Source: Pseudomonas libanensis (GTDB lineage Bacteria; Pseudomonadota; Gammaproteobacteria; Pseudomonadales; Pseudomonadaceae). Taken from it: DNA of 64,000 nt. The notes under the pieces are model-generated. The model was not told the DNA's origin. It saw only the letters and a program-made list of their open reading frames with translations, and did no database searches. The stretch lies in contig NZ_JYLH01000004.1 of the NCBI RefSeq assembly GCF_001439685.1, forward strand, positions 372,001 through 436,000, read 5' to 3'. Shown here one piece after another: positions 53,472 to 62,459 of this stretch (position 1 is its first letter; each line of letters starts with the position of its first letter). Both the position numbers and the translations under genes were made by a program.

Positions 53472-56066
53472 TCAGGCGGTCGCCTTTGATTCCAGGAAGT
53501 CCTGGGCAAAACGTTGCAACACGCCGCCCGCCTCGTAGATCGATACTTCTTCGGCGGTGTCCAGGCGGCAGGTCACCGGCACTTCGACACGCTCGCCATT
53601 CTTGCGGTTGATCACCAGGGTCAGTTGCGCCCGCGGGGTGCGTTCGCCGACCACGTCATAGGTCTCACTGCCGTCGATCTGCAGGGTGTGGCGGTCGGTG
53701 CCTGGCAGAAACTCCAGGGGCAACACGCCCATGCCCACCAGGTTGGTGCGGTGGATGCGCTCGAAACCTTCGGCGGCAATCGCTTCCACACCGGCCAGAC
53801 GCACGCCCTTGGCCGCCCAGTCGCGGGACGAGCCCTGACCATAGTCGGCGCCGGCGATGATGATCAACGGCTGCTTGCGCGCCATGTAGGTCTCGATGGC
53901 TTCCCACATCCGCGTGACCTTGCCTTCCGGCTCGATACGCGCCAGGGAACCCTGCTTGACCTTGCCGTTTTCCTGCACCATTTCGTTGAACAGTTTCGGG
54001 TTGGCGAAAGTAGCGCGCTGCGCAGTCAGGTGGTCGCCACGGTGAGTCGCGTAGGAGTTGAAGTCGACCTCCGGCAAGCCCATTTTCGCCAGGTATTCAC
54101 CCGCAGCACTGTCGAGCATGATCGCGTTGGACGGCGACAGGTGGTCGGTGGTGATGTTGTCCGGCAGCACCGCCAGCGGGCGCATGCCCTTGAGCGGTCG
54201 CGCACCGGCCAGCGCGCCTTCCCAGTACGGCGGGCGGCGGATATAGGTGCTCTGCGGGCGCCAGTCGTACAGCGGGGTGACTTTGGGGCCGGTGTCTTCG
54301 TGGATCGCGAACATCGGGATATACACCGCACGGAACTGCTCGGGCTTGACCGATGCCTTGACCACCGCGTCGATCTCTTCATCGCTCGGCCAGATATCTT
54401 GCAGGCGGATTTCCTTGCCGTCGGCGTCGAGGCCGAGCACGTCCTTCTCGATATCAAAACGGATGGTGCCGGCAATCGCATAGGCCACCACCAACGGCGG
54501 CGACGCCAGGAAGGCTTGCCTGGCGTAAGGGTGGATGCGCCCGTCGAAGTTGCGGTTGCCCGACAATACCGCGGTGGCATACAGGTCGCGGTCGATGATT
54601 TCCTGCTGGATCACCGGGTCGAGGGCACCGGACATGCCATTGCAGGTAGTGCAGGCAAACGCCACCACGCCAAAACCGAGCTTTTCCAGCTCATGGCCGA
54701 GGCCGGCTTCTTCCAGGTACATGGCCACGGTTTTGGAGCCCGGCGCCAGGGACGACTTGACCCACGGCTTGCGGGTCAGCCCGAGCCTGTTGGCGTTGCG
54801 CGCCAAGAGGCCTGCGGCGATCACGTTGCGCGGGTTACTGGTGTTGGTGCAACTGGTGATGGCAGCGATGATCACCGCGCCGTCGGGCATCTGCCCTGGC
54901 ACTTCGTCCCACTGGCCGCTGATGCCTTTGGACGCCAGGTCGCGGGTGGCAACACGGGCGTGGGGGTTGCTCGGGCCGGCCATGTTGCGCACGACGCTGG
55001 AGAGGTCGAAGGTCAGGCCGCGCTCGTACTGCGCGCCCTTGAGGTCATCGGCCCACAGGCCGGTGTGGCGGGCATACTGTTCCACCAGGGTGACTTGCTC
55101 ATCTTCGCGGCCGGTAAGTTTCAGGTAGGCGATGGTCTGTTGGTCGATATAGAACATCGCTGCTGTGGCGCCGTATTCCGGGGCCATGTTGGAGATGGTT
55201 GCGCGGTCGCCCAGGGTCAGTGCCGAAGCCCCTTCGCCGAAGAACTCCAGCCAGGCGCCGACCACTTTCTGCTGACGCAGGAACTCGGTGAGCGCCAGCA
55301 CCATGTCGGTGGCGGTGATGCCTGGTTGCAGCTTGCCGGTCAATTCCACGCCGACGCTTTCCGGCAGGCGCATCCAGGATGCACGGCCGAGCATCACACT
55401 CTCGGCTTCCAGGCCACCGACGCCGATGGCGATCACGCCCAGGGCGTCCACGTGCGGGGTGTGGCTGTCGGTGCCGACACAGGTATCCGGAAAGGCAACG
55501 CCGTCGCGCACCTGGATCACCGGGGACATTTTCTCCAGGTTGATCTGGTGCATGATGCCGTTGCCCGGCGGGATCACATCGACGTTCTTGAAGGCCTTTT
55601 TGGTCCACTCGATAAAGTGGAAGCGGTCTTCGTTACGACGGTCTTCGATGGCGCGGTTTTTCTCGAATGCCTGCGGGTCAAAGCCACCGGCCTCGACGGC
55701 CAGGGAGTGGTCGACGATCAGTTGGGTCGGCACCACCGGGTTGACCTGGGCCGGGTCGCCGCCTTGCAGGGCAATGGCATCGCGCAAGCCGGCGAGGTCT
55801 ACCAGCGCAGTCTGGCCGAGGATGTCATGGCATACCACGCGGGCCGGGAACCACGGGAAGTCGAGATCGCGCTTGCGGTCGATCAACTGGCTCAGGGACG
55901 CGTTGAGGGTGGCCGGGTCGCAACGGCGCACCAGGTTCTCGGCGAGCACGCGCGAGGTGTAGGGCAAGGTGGCGTAGGCGCCGGGGCTGATTGCCTCGAC
56001 AGCCGCACGGGCGTCGAAGAAGTCCAGGCGGCTGCCGGGGAGCGGTTTGCGAAATTCAGTGTTCAT
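53472..56066 (-). CDS. acnD: Fe/S-dependent 2-methylisocitrate dehydratase AcnD
   Basis: 864-residue aconitase-family enzyme converting 2-methylcitrate to 2-methylaconitate. Cluster-ligand cysteines are in AITSCTNTSNP and VAFACTTCNGMSG; GTDSHTPHVDALGVIAIGVGG and the swivel-domain GADYGQGSSRDWAAKG are intact. It pairs with PrpF, a combination that replaces or supplements PrpD. An antisense frame of over 1,500 codons exists opposite acnD-prpC-prpB and is a composition artefact. Confidence 0.96.
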   Translation of the reverse strand: MNTEFRKPLPGSRLDFFDARAAVEAISPGAYATLPYTSRVLAENLVRRCDPATLNASLSQLIDRKRDLDFPWFPARVVCHDILGQTALVDLAGLRDAIALQGGDPAQVNPVVPTQLIVDHSLAVEAGGFDPQAFEKNRAIEDRRNEDRFHFIEWTKKAFKNVDVIPPGNGIMHQINLEKMSPVIQVRDGVAFPDTCVGTDSHTPHVDALGVIAIGVGGLEAESVMLGRASWMRLPESVGVELTGKLQPGITATDMVLALTEFLRQQKVVGAWLEFFGEGASALTLGDRATISNMAPEYGATAAMFYIDQQTIAYLKLTGREDEQVTLVEQYARHTGLWADDLKGAQYERGLTFDLSSVVRNMAGPSNPHARVATRDLASKGISGQWDEVPGQMPDGAVIIAAITSCTNTSNPRNVIAAGLLARNANRLGLTRKPWVKSSLAPGSKTVAMYLEEAGLGHELEKLGFGVVAFACTTCNGMSGALDPVIQQEIIDRDLYATAVLSGNRNFDGRIHPYARQAFLASPPLVVAYAIAGTIRFDIEKDVLGLDADGKEIRLQDIWPSDEEIDAVVKASVKPEQFRAVYIPMFAIHEDTGPKVTPLYDWRPQSTYIRRPPYWEGALAGARPLKGMRPLAVLPDNITTDHLSPSNAIMLDSAAGEYLAKMGLPEVDFNSYATHRGDHLTAQRATFANPKLFNEMVQENGKVKQGSLARIEPEGKVTRMWEAIETYMARKQPLIIIAGADYGQGSSRDWAAKGVRLAGVEAIAAEGFERIHRTNLVGMGVLPLEFLPGTDRHTLQIDGSETYDVVGERTPRAQLTLVINRKNGERVEVPVTCRLDTAEEVSIYEAGGVLQRFAQDFLESKATA

Positions 56067-56125
56067 CGTCAGGACTCGGTCACGGTAAGTGCAAAAGGTG
56101 AACTGTCGACACTGGCTTTGTTTAC

Positions 56126-56212
56126 TGTGGGAGCTGGCTTGCCTGCGATGGCATCACTGCGGTGTGACAGGTACACCGAGGTGATGCCATCGCAGGCAAG
56201 CCAGCTCCCACA
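56126..56212. repeat. Near-perfect REPIN between prpC and acnD
   Basis: TGTGGGAGCTGGCTTGCCTGCGATGGCATCAC and its inverted copy GTGATGCCATCGCAGGCAAGCCAGCTCCCACA. The arms pair over more than 30 bases, so the transcript forms a long hairpin inside the prp operon. Confidence 0.9.
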
Positions 56213-56249
56213 AACAAGCACATTAGCCAGCGGACACAGCCCATCCCAT

Positions 56250-57377
56250 TCAGCGACGTTCGATTGGCACGAACTTGCGCTGCTCAACGCCGATGTACTC
56301 GGCGCTTGGACGGATGATGCGGTTGTTGGCGCGCTGTTCGAACACGTGCGCGGCCCAGCCAGTCAGGCGCGAGCACACGAAGATCGGCGTGAACAATTTG
56401 GTCGGGATGCCCATGAAGTGGTACGCCGAGGCATGGTAGAAGTCGGCGTTGGGAAACAGCTTTTTCTGCTCCCACATGGTCTTGTCGATGGCCTCGGAGA
56501 CCGGGAACAACACGGTGTCGCCCACTTCATCAGCGAGTTTTTTCGACCAGCCCTTGATCACTTCATTACGCGGGTCGCTGTCTTTATAGATGGCATGGCC
56601 GAACCCCATGATCTTGTCTTTGCGCGCCAGCATGCCGAGGGTGCCTTCGACCGCGTCTTCGGCCGAGGAGAAACGCTCGATCATTTCCATGGCCGCTTCG
56701 TTGGCACCACCGTGCAGCGGGCCGCGCAGGGAGCCGATGGCGGCGGTAACGCAGGAGTACAGGTCGGACAAGGTCGAGGCACACACCCGAGCGGTAAAGG
56801 TCGAGGCGTTGAATTCGTGCTCAGCGTAGAGGATCAGCGATACGTTCATGACCTTCACATGCAGCTCGCTCGGTTTCTTGCCATGCAGCAGGTGCAGGAA
56901 GTGACCGCCGATGCTTGCTTCATCAGTCACGCAATCGATGCGCTTGCCGTCGTGGCTGAAACGGTACCAGTAGCACATGATCGCCGGGAACGCGGCGAGC
57001 AGGCGATCGGTGACATCGCGCTGTACGCTGAAATCTTTCTCCGGCTCGATATTGCCCAGGAACGAGCAACCGGTGCGCATCACATCCATCGGGTGGGCGT
57101 CCGCGGGGATGCGTTCGAGTACTTCCTTCAGCGCCTGGGGCAAATCCCGCAGCTTGCTCAGCTTGGCGCTGTAGGCGGCCAGTTCGGCCTTGGTTGGCAG
57201 TTCGCCGTACAGCAACAGGTAGGCGACTTCTTCAAACTGCGCATCGGCAGCGAGTTCGCGCACGTCGTAGCCGCGATAAGTCAGGCCGGCCCCGGCTTGG
57301 CCCACGGTGGACAGGGCAGTCTGCCCGGCCACCTGGCCACGCAGGCCGGCGCCACTCAATACTTTTGCTTCAGCCAT
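56250..57377 (-). CDS. prpC: 2-methylcitrate synthase
   Basis: 375-residue citrate-synthase-family enzyme condensing propionyl-CoA with oxaloacetate. Motifs: TYRGYDVRELAADAQFEEVAYLL, LHGGANEAAMEM with active-site His, GFGHAIYKDSDPRN, and the C-terminal RPSAEYIGVEQRKFVPIERR. Follows prpB in the operon. Confidence 0.96.
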   Translation of the reverse strand: MAEAKVLSGAGLRGQVAGQTALSTVGQAGAGLTYRGYDVRELAADAQFEEVAYLLLYGELPTKAELAAYSAKLSKLRDLPQALKEVLERIPADAHPMDVMRTGCSFLGNIEPEKDFSVQRDVTDRLLAAFPAIMCYWYRFSHDGKRIDCVTDEASIGGHFLHLLHGKKPSELHVKVMNVSLILYAEHEFNASTFTARVCASTLSDLYSCVTAAIGSLRGPLHGGANEAAMEMIERFSSAEDAVEGTLGMLARKDKIMGFGHAIYKDSDPRNEVIKGWSKKLADEVGDTVLFPVSEAIDKTMWEQKKLFPNADFYHASAYHFMGIPTKLFTPIFVCSRLTGWAAHVFEQRANNRIIRPSAEYIGVEQRKFVPIERR

Positions 57378-57419
57378 GTTCGTTCTCCAATCTTGAATTT
57401 ATTAGGGAGGCGCACCGCA

Positions 57420-58313
57420 TCACTTTTTCGCGGCAAACAGCGCGTCGAGCTTCTGCTCGAAGGTGTGGTAGTCGATGCGATCGTAGAGCTCCATGCGCGT
57501 TTGCATGGTGTCGATCACGTTCTGTTGAGTGCCATCGCGACGGATCGCGGTGTAGACGTTCTCGGCGGCCTTGTTCATGGCGCGGAAGGCCGAGAGCGGG
57601 TACAGCACAATGGAAACATCGGCAGATTTCAACTGTTCGGTGGTGTACAACGGGGTCGCGCCGAACTCGGTAATATTAGCCAGGATCGGGGCCTTTACGC
57701 GGGAGGCAAACAGCTTGTACATCTCAAGTTCGGTAATGGCTTCCGGGAAGACCATGTCGGCACCGGCTTCGATACAGGCCGCGGCACGCTCAAGGGCGGA
57801 CTCCAGGCCCTCGACAGCCAGGGCGTCGGTGCGCGCCATGATCACGAAACTGTCATCGGTGCGCGCATCCACGGCGGCCTTGATACGGTCGACCATTTCC
57901 TGCTGGGACACGATCTCTTTGTTAGGGCGATGCCCGCAGCGCTTGGCGCCGACCTGGTCTTCGATATGGATGGCGGCGGCGCCGAACTTGATCATCGACT
58001 TGACGGTGCGCGCCACGTTGAACGCCGAGGAGCCAAAACCGGTGTCCACGTCGACCAGCAACGGCAGATCGCATACGTCGGTGATGCGCCGCACATCGGT
58101 GAGTACGTCATCCAGGCCGGTAATACCCAGGTCCGGCACGCCGAGCGAGCCGGCGGCTACCCCGCCACCTGACAAGTAGATCGCCTTGAAACCGGCGCGC
58201 TTGGCCAGCAGCGCGTGGTTGGCGTTGATTGCGCCGACCACTTGCAAGGGCTTTTCGCTGGCAACTGCGTCACGGAAACGCTGGCCGGGAGTGCTGTTGT
58301 TGTTGGAACTCAT
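57420..58313 (-). CDS. prpB: 2-methylisocitrate lyase
   Basis: 297-residue ICL/PEP-mutase-family enzyme cleaving 2-methylisocitrate to pyruvate and succinate. The catalytic loop [12 protein letters not shown] is the PrpB signature; [16 protein letters not shown] and [10 protein letters not shown] are also seen. Its ATG overlaps the stop of the gntR gene upstream by four bases (ATGA). Confidence 0.96.
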   Translation of the reverse strand: MSSNNNSTPGQRFRDAVASEKPLQVVGAINANHALLAKRAGFKAIYLSGGGVAAGSLGVPDLGITGLDDVLTDVRRITDVCDLPLLVDVDTGFGSSAFNVARTVKSMIKFGAAAIHIEDQVGAKRCGHRPNKEIVSQQEMVDRIKAAVDARTDDSFVIMARTDALAVEGLESALERAAACIEAGADMVFPEAITELEMYKLFASRVKAPILANITEFGATPLYTTEQLKSADVSIVLYPLSAFRAMNKAAENVYTAIRRDGTQQNVIDTMQTRMELYDRIDYHTFEQKLDALFAAKK

Positions 58314-59023
58314 GACTCACCTCGTGATGAAGGAGCGCCGTCCGGGAAGTGACGGGCAATGTTGCGTTTGGATGCGCCGATATGCCGGCGCATCAACAGT
58401 TCGGCCAGTTCCCCGTCGCGATCGGCAATCGCGTCAAGAATGCGGTGATGCTCGGCAAAGGCCTGGCGTGGACGATTGGGGGTGGCGGAGAACTGGATGC
58501 GGTACATGCGCACCAGCTGATACAGCTCGCCGCACAGCATCTGCGTCAGGGTACGGTTACCGGCGCCCTGGATGATCCGGTAATGAAAGTCGAAGTCGCC
58601 TTCCTGCTGGTAGTAACCGACACCGGCCTGGAACGCCGCATCCCGTTCATGGGTGTGCAATACCTGGCGCAGCTCTTCGATTTCCGCGTCGGTCATGCGC
58701 TCGGCGGCCAGGCGGCAGGCCATGCCTTCCAGGGACTCGCGAATTTCATAGAGTTCGATCAACTCGGCGTGGCTCAAAGACACCACCCGCGCGCCAACAT
58801 GGGGCACGCGTACCAGCAGGCGCTGGCCTTCCAGGCGGTGGATCGCCTCACGCAGCGGGCCGCGGCTAATACCGTAGGTGCGTGCCAGCTCCGGCTCGGA
58901 GATCTTGCTGCCGGGGGCAATCTCGCCCTTGACGATAGCCGCCTGGATACGCCGGAAGACGTTCTCAGACATGGTTTGGGATTCGTCTGACGTCGCTATC
59001 GGAATTTCCGCCTGATCCAGCAT
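58310..59023 (-). CDS. GntR-family regulator of the prp operon (FCD domain)
   Basis: 237 residues: GntR winged helix ~25-90 ([36 protein letters not shown] in segments) and FCD domain ~95-225. It is the first gene of the prp operon, overlapping prpB by four bases, so it is autoregulated. ATG at 59023 with AAAGG upstream. A TTGTCGACA motif overlaps the leader immediately before the ATG and another lies 70 bases further upstream. Likely effector: a methylcitrate-cycle intermediate. Confidence 0.9.
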   Translation of the reverse strand: MLDQAEIPIATSDESQTMSENVFRRIQAAIVKGEIAPGSKISEPELARTYGISRGPLREAIHRLEGQRLLVRVPHVGARVVSLSHAELIELYEIRESLEGMACRLAAERMTDAEIEELRQVLHTHERDAAFQAGVGYYQQEGDFDFHYRIIQGAGNRTLTQMLCGELYQLVRMYRIQFSATPNRPRQAFAEHHRILDAIADRDGELAELLMRRHIGASKRNIARHFPDGAPSSRGES

Positions 59024-59024
59024 A

Positions 59025-59108
59025 TTGTCGACACCTTTAAAATCAATGTCGCAAAAACTAGCCAATCCACCCGTAATAGTCAAAGAATAAATAGGTATTG
59101 TCGACAAT
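59025..59108. promoter_or_regulatory. Two TTGTCGACA palindromes: candidate operators of the prp GntR protein
   Basis: ATTGTCGACAAT (59097-59108) is a perfect 12-base palindrome. ATTGTCGACA (59024-59033) sits directly before the regulator start codon. Both show TTGT-CG-ACAA arms as expected for FCD-type GntR proteins, giving a clear autoregulation model. Confidence 0.7.
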
Positions 59109-59294
59109 CGTCTAATGCGCCCGTTTTACTTACGCCGGGCATGGCCGCCTGCCAGCGCTGGCGCCAAAAAAGCATCATGTTAGAATGCCCGGCGTATTTG
59201 CCTGACATCTCTGGATGAAACGGCGCACGAGGGAGTTTGCGCAGCAATGCCAGTCGCCTTGAATTGAACATCGCACGGCACCGCCTCAGGATTT

Positions 59295-59831
59295 ATGAGA
59301 CTCAAGCCCTTCCCCCTGTTTTTCTGCCTTCTGTTTATACCCAGCCTCGGCATTGCCGCCGAGAAGACGGTGTATGGCCTCAATGAATACGCCAAGCTGG
59401 ACGGCATTGACCTGGAAGTCGCGGCCAAGCTCGACACCGGCGCCAAGACCGCCTCGCTGAGTGCCCGTGATATCAAGCGTTTCAAGCGCAACGGCGAATC
59501 CTGGGTGCGCTTCTACCTGGCCATCGACACCGCCCACTCCCACCCCATCGAACGCCCCCTGGCCCGCGTCAGCAAGATCAAGCGCCGCGCCGGTGACTAC
59601 GACCCCGATGAAGACAAGAACTACACCGCCCGTCCGGTGATTGCCCTGGATATCTGCATGGGCACTGCTTTACGCAGCATAGAAGTGAACTTGACTGACC
59701 GCAGCGCTTTCCAATACCCGCTGCTGATCGGCTCCGAAGCGCTCAAACGCTTTGATGCGCTGGTCGACCCCAGTCTTAAATACGCAGCAGGCAAACCTGC
59801 CTGCGCCGCCGACGCTCATACCGCCGAGTAA
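59295..59831 (+). CDS. Secreted retropepsin-like aspartic protease (formerly ATP-dependent zinc protease family)
   Basis: 178 residues: signal peptide (FPLFFCLLFIPSLGIAAE), then one retropepsin-like domain with the active-site triplet in AAKLDTGAKTASLSA (~residue 47) and a C-terminal strand LIGSEALKRFDALVDPSLKY. Families of this type occur beside RimK-like ATP-grasp ligases. It starts a three-gene unit with the following membrane protein and ligase. Role unproven; related Pseudomonas loci have been linked to osmotic stress tolerance. Confidence 0.82.
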   Translation: MRLKPFPLFFCLLFIPSLGIAAEKTVYGLNEYAKLDGIDLEVAAKLDTGAKTASLSARDIKRFKRNGESWVRFYLAIDTAHSHPIERPLARVSKIKRRAGDYDPDEDKNYTARPVIALDICMGTALRSIEVNLTDRSAFQYPLLIGSEALKRFDALVDPSLKYAAGKPACAADAHTAE

Positions 59832-59836
59832 ACCGA

Positions 59837-61369
59837 ATGCGCTCTCTGACCCTGCACCTGAAAATCCTGATCACCTTGCTGGTGGTGCTGGGCATTTCGG
59901 TCACCGCCTATCAGATTTTCGTGCTGGGCATCCCTGTCACCGAGGATGCCACTGACGACTTGTGGAACATCGACGCCAAGGTCGAGTTCGTCGCCAACCC
60001 GAAAGACCCGGTCAAGATCCAGATGTTCGTGCCGCCCCTGAGCCGCGACTTCGTCAGCCTCAACGAAAGCTTTATCTCGAACAACTACGGGGTGAGCGTC
60101 AATCGCATCGACGGCAACCGCAAGGTCACCTGGTCGGCGCGCCGGGCCAAGGGCAACCAGACCCTGTATTACCGCCTGGTGCTGACCAAGCGCTACAGTG
60201 GCGAGAAGATCAAGATCAAGGGCCCGACCTTCCGCGATAGCATCGCCGTGGAAGGCCCGGAAAAAATCGCTGCCGAAGCCTTGCTGGCGCCGATCCGCCA
60301 GCACTCGGCCGACGTCGAGACCTTTATCAGCGAAGCGATCAAGCGCACCAACAACCTAAACGACGACAATGTGAAATTGCTGCTGGCCGGCGACCCCTCG
60401 ACGCCGCACAAAGCCAAGATCGTCGAGCTGCTGCTGTCCATCGCCCATGTGCCGGTAGAGAAAGTCCACACCATCCGCCTGGTGGCAGACCAGCCGCAAA
60501 CCCCGGAACTGTGGCTGCGCAGCTTCAATGGCAGCGACTGGCTGTACTTCAACCCTGAAACCGGTGAACAGGGCCTGCCGGCCGACCGCCTGCTGTGGTG
60601 GACCGGTGATGAAAACCTGATCACGGTCGATGGCGGCAAGAAAGCCATGGTGACTTTCAGCCTGAACAACAGCGAAATGAACGCCATTCGCCTGGCCAAG
60701 CTGACCGACGAAAACACCGACGCCAATTTCCTCGAATACTCTCTATATGGCCTGCCGCTGCAAACCCAGCAGACCTTCATGATCATGGTGATGATCCCGA
60801 TTGGCGTGCTGGTGATCCTGATCCTGCGCAACCTGATCGGCCTGCAGACCCTGGGCACCTTCACGCCGGTGCTGATCGCCCTGGCATTCCGCGAGACGCA
60901 GTTGGGCTTCGGCATTGTGCTGTTCACGATCATTACGGCGCTGGGCTTGTCCCTCAGGTCGTACCTGGAACATTTGAAACTGCAGATGCTGCCGAGGCTG
61001 TCGGTGGTGTTGACCTTCGTGGTGGTGCTGATTGCCGCCATCAGCCTGTTCAGCCATAAACTCGGGCTGGAACGCGGACTATCGGTCGCGCTGTTCCCGA
61101 TGGTGATCCTGACCATGACCATCGAACGTCTGTCGATCACCTGGGAGGAGCGTGGCGCCAACCATGCGCTGAAGGTGGCGATTGGCACACTGTTCGCAGC
61201 GTCCCTGGCGCACATCATCATGAGCGTGCCGGAGCTGATCTACTTTGTGTTCACCTTCCCGGCGATCCTGCTGATCCTGGTGGGCTTCATGCTGGCCATG
61301 GGGCGTTATCGCGGCTACCGCCTCACCGAACTGGTGCGTTTCAAGGCATTCTTGAAGGCTGACTCCTGA
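59837..61369 (+). CDS. Inactive transglutaminase-like domain fused to a seven-helix membrane domain
   Basis: 510 residues. One N-terminal TM helix (ITLLVVLGISVTAYQIFVLG), a large extracytoplasmic region ~35-295 that includes a transglutaminase-like fold (VETFISEAIKRTNNLNDDNVKLLL; WLRSFNGSDWLYFNPETGEQ) without the Cys-His-Asp triad that I can find, then seven TM helices ~305-490 (MIMVMIPIGVLVILILRNL; GTFTPVLIALAFRETQLG). Starts five bases after the protease gene and shares a base with the ligase gene (TGATG). Probably a membrane partner linking the periplasmic protease and cytoplasmic ligase. Confidence 0.8.
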   Translation: MRSLTLHLKILITLLVVLGISVTAYQIFVLGIPVTEDATDDLWNIDAKVEFVANPKDPVKIQMFVPPLSRDFVSLNESFISNNYGVSVNRIDGNRKVTWSARRAKGNQTLYYRLVLTKRYSGEKIKIKGPTFRDSIAVEGPEKIAAEALLAPIRQHSADVETFISEAIKRTNNLNDDNVKLLLAGDPSTPHKAKIVELLLSIAHVPVEKVHTIRLVADQPQTPELWLRSFNGSDWLYFNPETGEQGLPADRLLWWTGDENLITVDGGKKAMVTFSLNNSEMNAIRLAKLTDENTDANFLEYSLYGLPLQTQQTFMIMVMIPIGVLVILILRNLIGLQTLGTFTPVLIALAFRETQLGFGIVLFTIITALGLSLRSYLEHLKLQMLPRLSVVLTFVVVLIAAISLFSHKLGLERGLSVALFPMVILTMTIERLSITWEERGANHALKVAIGTLFAASLAHIIMSVPELIYFVFTFPAILLILVGFMLAMGRYRGYRLTELVRFKAFLKADS

Positions 61370-62355
61370 TGTTCGGCTTCTGGAAGACCTGGAAAGCCCT
61401 GGAAGCGCGGGGAATCATGGGCATCAACCGGCGTAACGCCGACTACGTGCTCAAGTACAACAAGCGCAGCCTGTACCCGATTGTGGATGACAAGATCATC
61501 ACCAAGGAACGGGCGCTGGCGGCCGGTATTCACGTGCCGGAAATGTACGGGGTGATCTCCACCGAGAAGGAAATCGACAAGCTCGACGAGATCATCGGCG
61601 GGCGCAGCGACTTCGTGATCAAGCCGGCCCAGGGTGCGGGCGGTGATGGCATCCTGGTAGTGGCCGACCGGTTTGAAGGACGCTATCGCACGGTGTCCGG
61701 CAAGATCATCAGCCATGAAGAGATCGAGCACCAGATTTCCAGCATCCTCACCGGCCTTTACTCCCTGGGTGGTCACCGCGACCGGGCGCTGATCGAGTAC
61801 CGCGTGGTGCCCGACCAGATCTTCAAGAGCATCAGCTACGAAGGCGTGCCGGATATCCGCATCATTGTGCTGATGGGCTACCCGGTGATGGCGATGCTGC
61901 GCTTGCCGACCCGCCAGTCAGGGGGCAAGGCCAACCTGCACCAGGGCGCGATTGGCGTGGGCGTCGACCTGGCTACCGGGCTGACTTTGCGCGGCACCTG
62001 GCTGAACAACATCATTACCAAGCACCCTGACACCACCAATGCCGTGGATGGCGTGCAACTGCCCAACTGGGACGGTTTCATGCAGCTTGCGGCTGGCTGC
62101 TACGAGCTGTGCGGGCTGGGCTATATCGGCGTGGACATGGTGCTGGACCAGGAAAAAGGCCCGCTGATCCTTGAATTGAATGCACGGCCGGGGCTGAATA
62201 TCCAGATCGCCAATGACTGCGGGCTGACCTTGCGCACCCATGCGGTGGAGGCGCGACTGGAGGAACTCAAAGCTGCCGGCGTGACGGAAACCCCGCAAGA
62301 GCGGGTGAAGTTCGTGCAGGAGATGTTTGGGCATATACCGCCTGTCGAGGGCTGA
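61369..62355 (+). CDS. RimK-like ATP-grasp ligase (alpha-L-glutamate ligase family)
   Basis: 328 residues with ATP-grasp features: DDKIITKERALAAGIHVPEMYG, FVIKPAQGAGGDGILVV (nucleotide-binding lysine and Gly-rich loop, ~residue 84), RDRALIEYRVVPDQIF and the metal-binding LILELNARPGLNIQIAN. Such ligases join amino acids, often glutamate, to peptide or protein ends. Genetically fused in order with a secreted protease and a membrane protein, so the substrate is probably envelope-related; unknown. Confidence 0.85.
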   Translation: MFGFWKTWKALEARGIMGINRRNADYVLKYNKRSLYPIVDDKIITKERALAAGIHVPEMYGVISTEKEIDKLDEIIGGRSDFVIKPAQGAGGDGILVVADRFEGRYRTVSGKIISHEEIEHQISSILTGLYSLGGHRDRALIEYRVVPDQIFKSISYEGVPDIRIIVLMGYPVMAMLRLPTRQSGGKANLHQGAIGVGVDLATGLTLRGTWLNNIITKHPDTTNAVDGVQLPNWDGFMQLAAGCYELCGLGYIGVDMVLDQEKGPLILELNARPGLNIQIANDCGLTLRTHAVEARLEELKAAGVTETPQERVKFVQEMFGHIPPVEG

Positions 62356-62459
62356 AGGCCAAGGCCTGGCGGGATGGATATCCCGCTATTGCCTCTAGGA
62401 GCAAATCCTACAGAAGACTACAATCCCCTCCCCCGCGCCATTGGCTGATCCACCCCCGC

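Noticed and set aside
53514..58172. Open plus-strand frame of about 1,550 codons opposite acnD, prpC and prpB
   Set aside because: It lies antisense to three well-conserved enzymes, is rich in His/Gln/Gly/Val typical of antisense of GC-rich codons, and shows no domain. Composition artefact.
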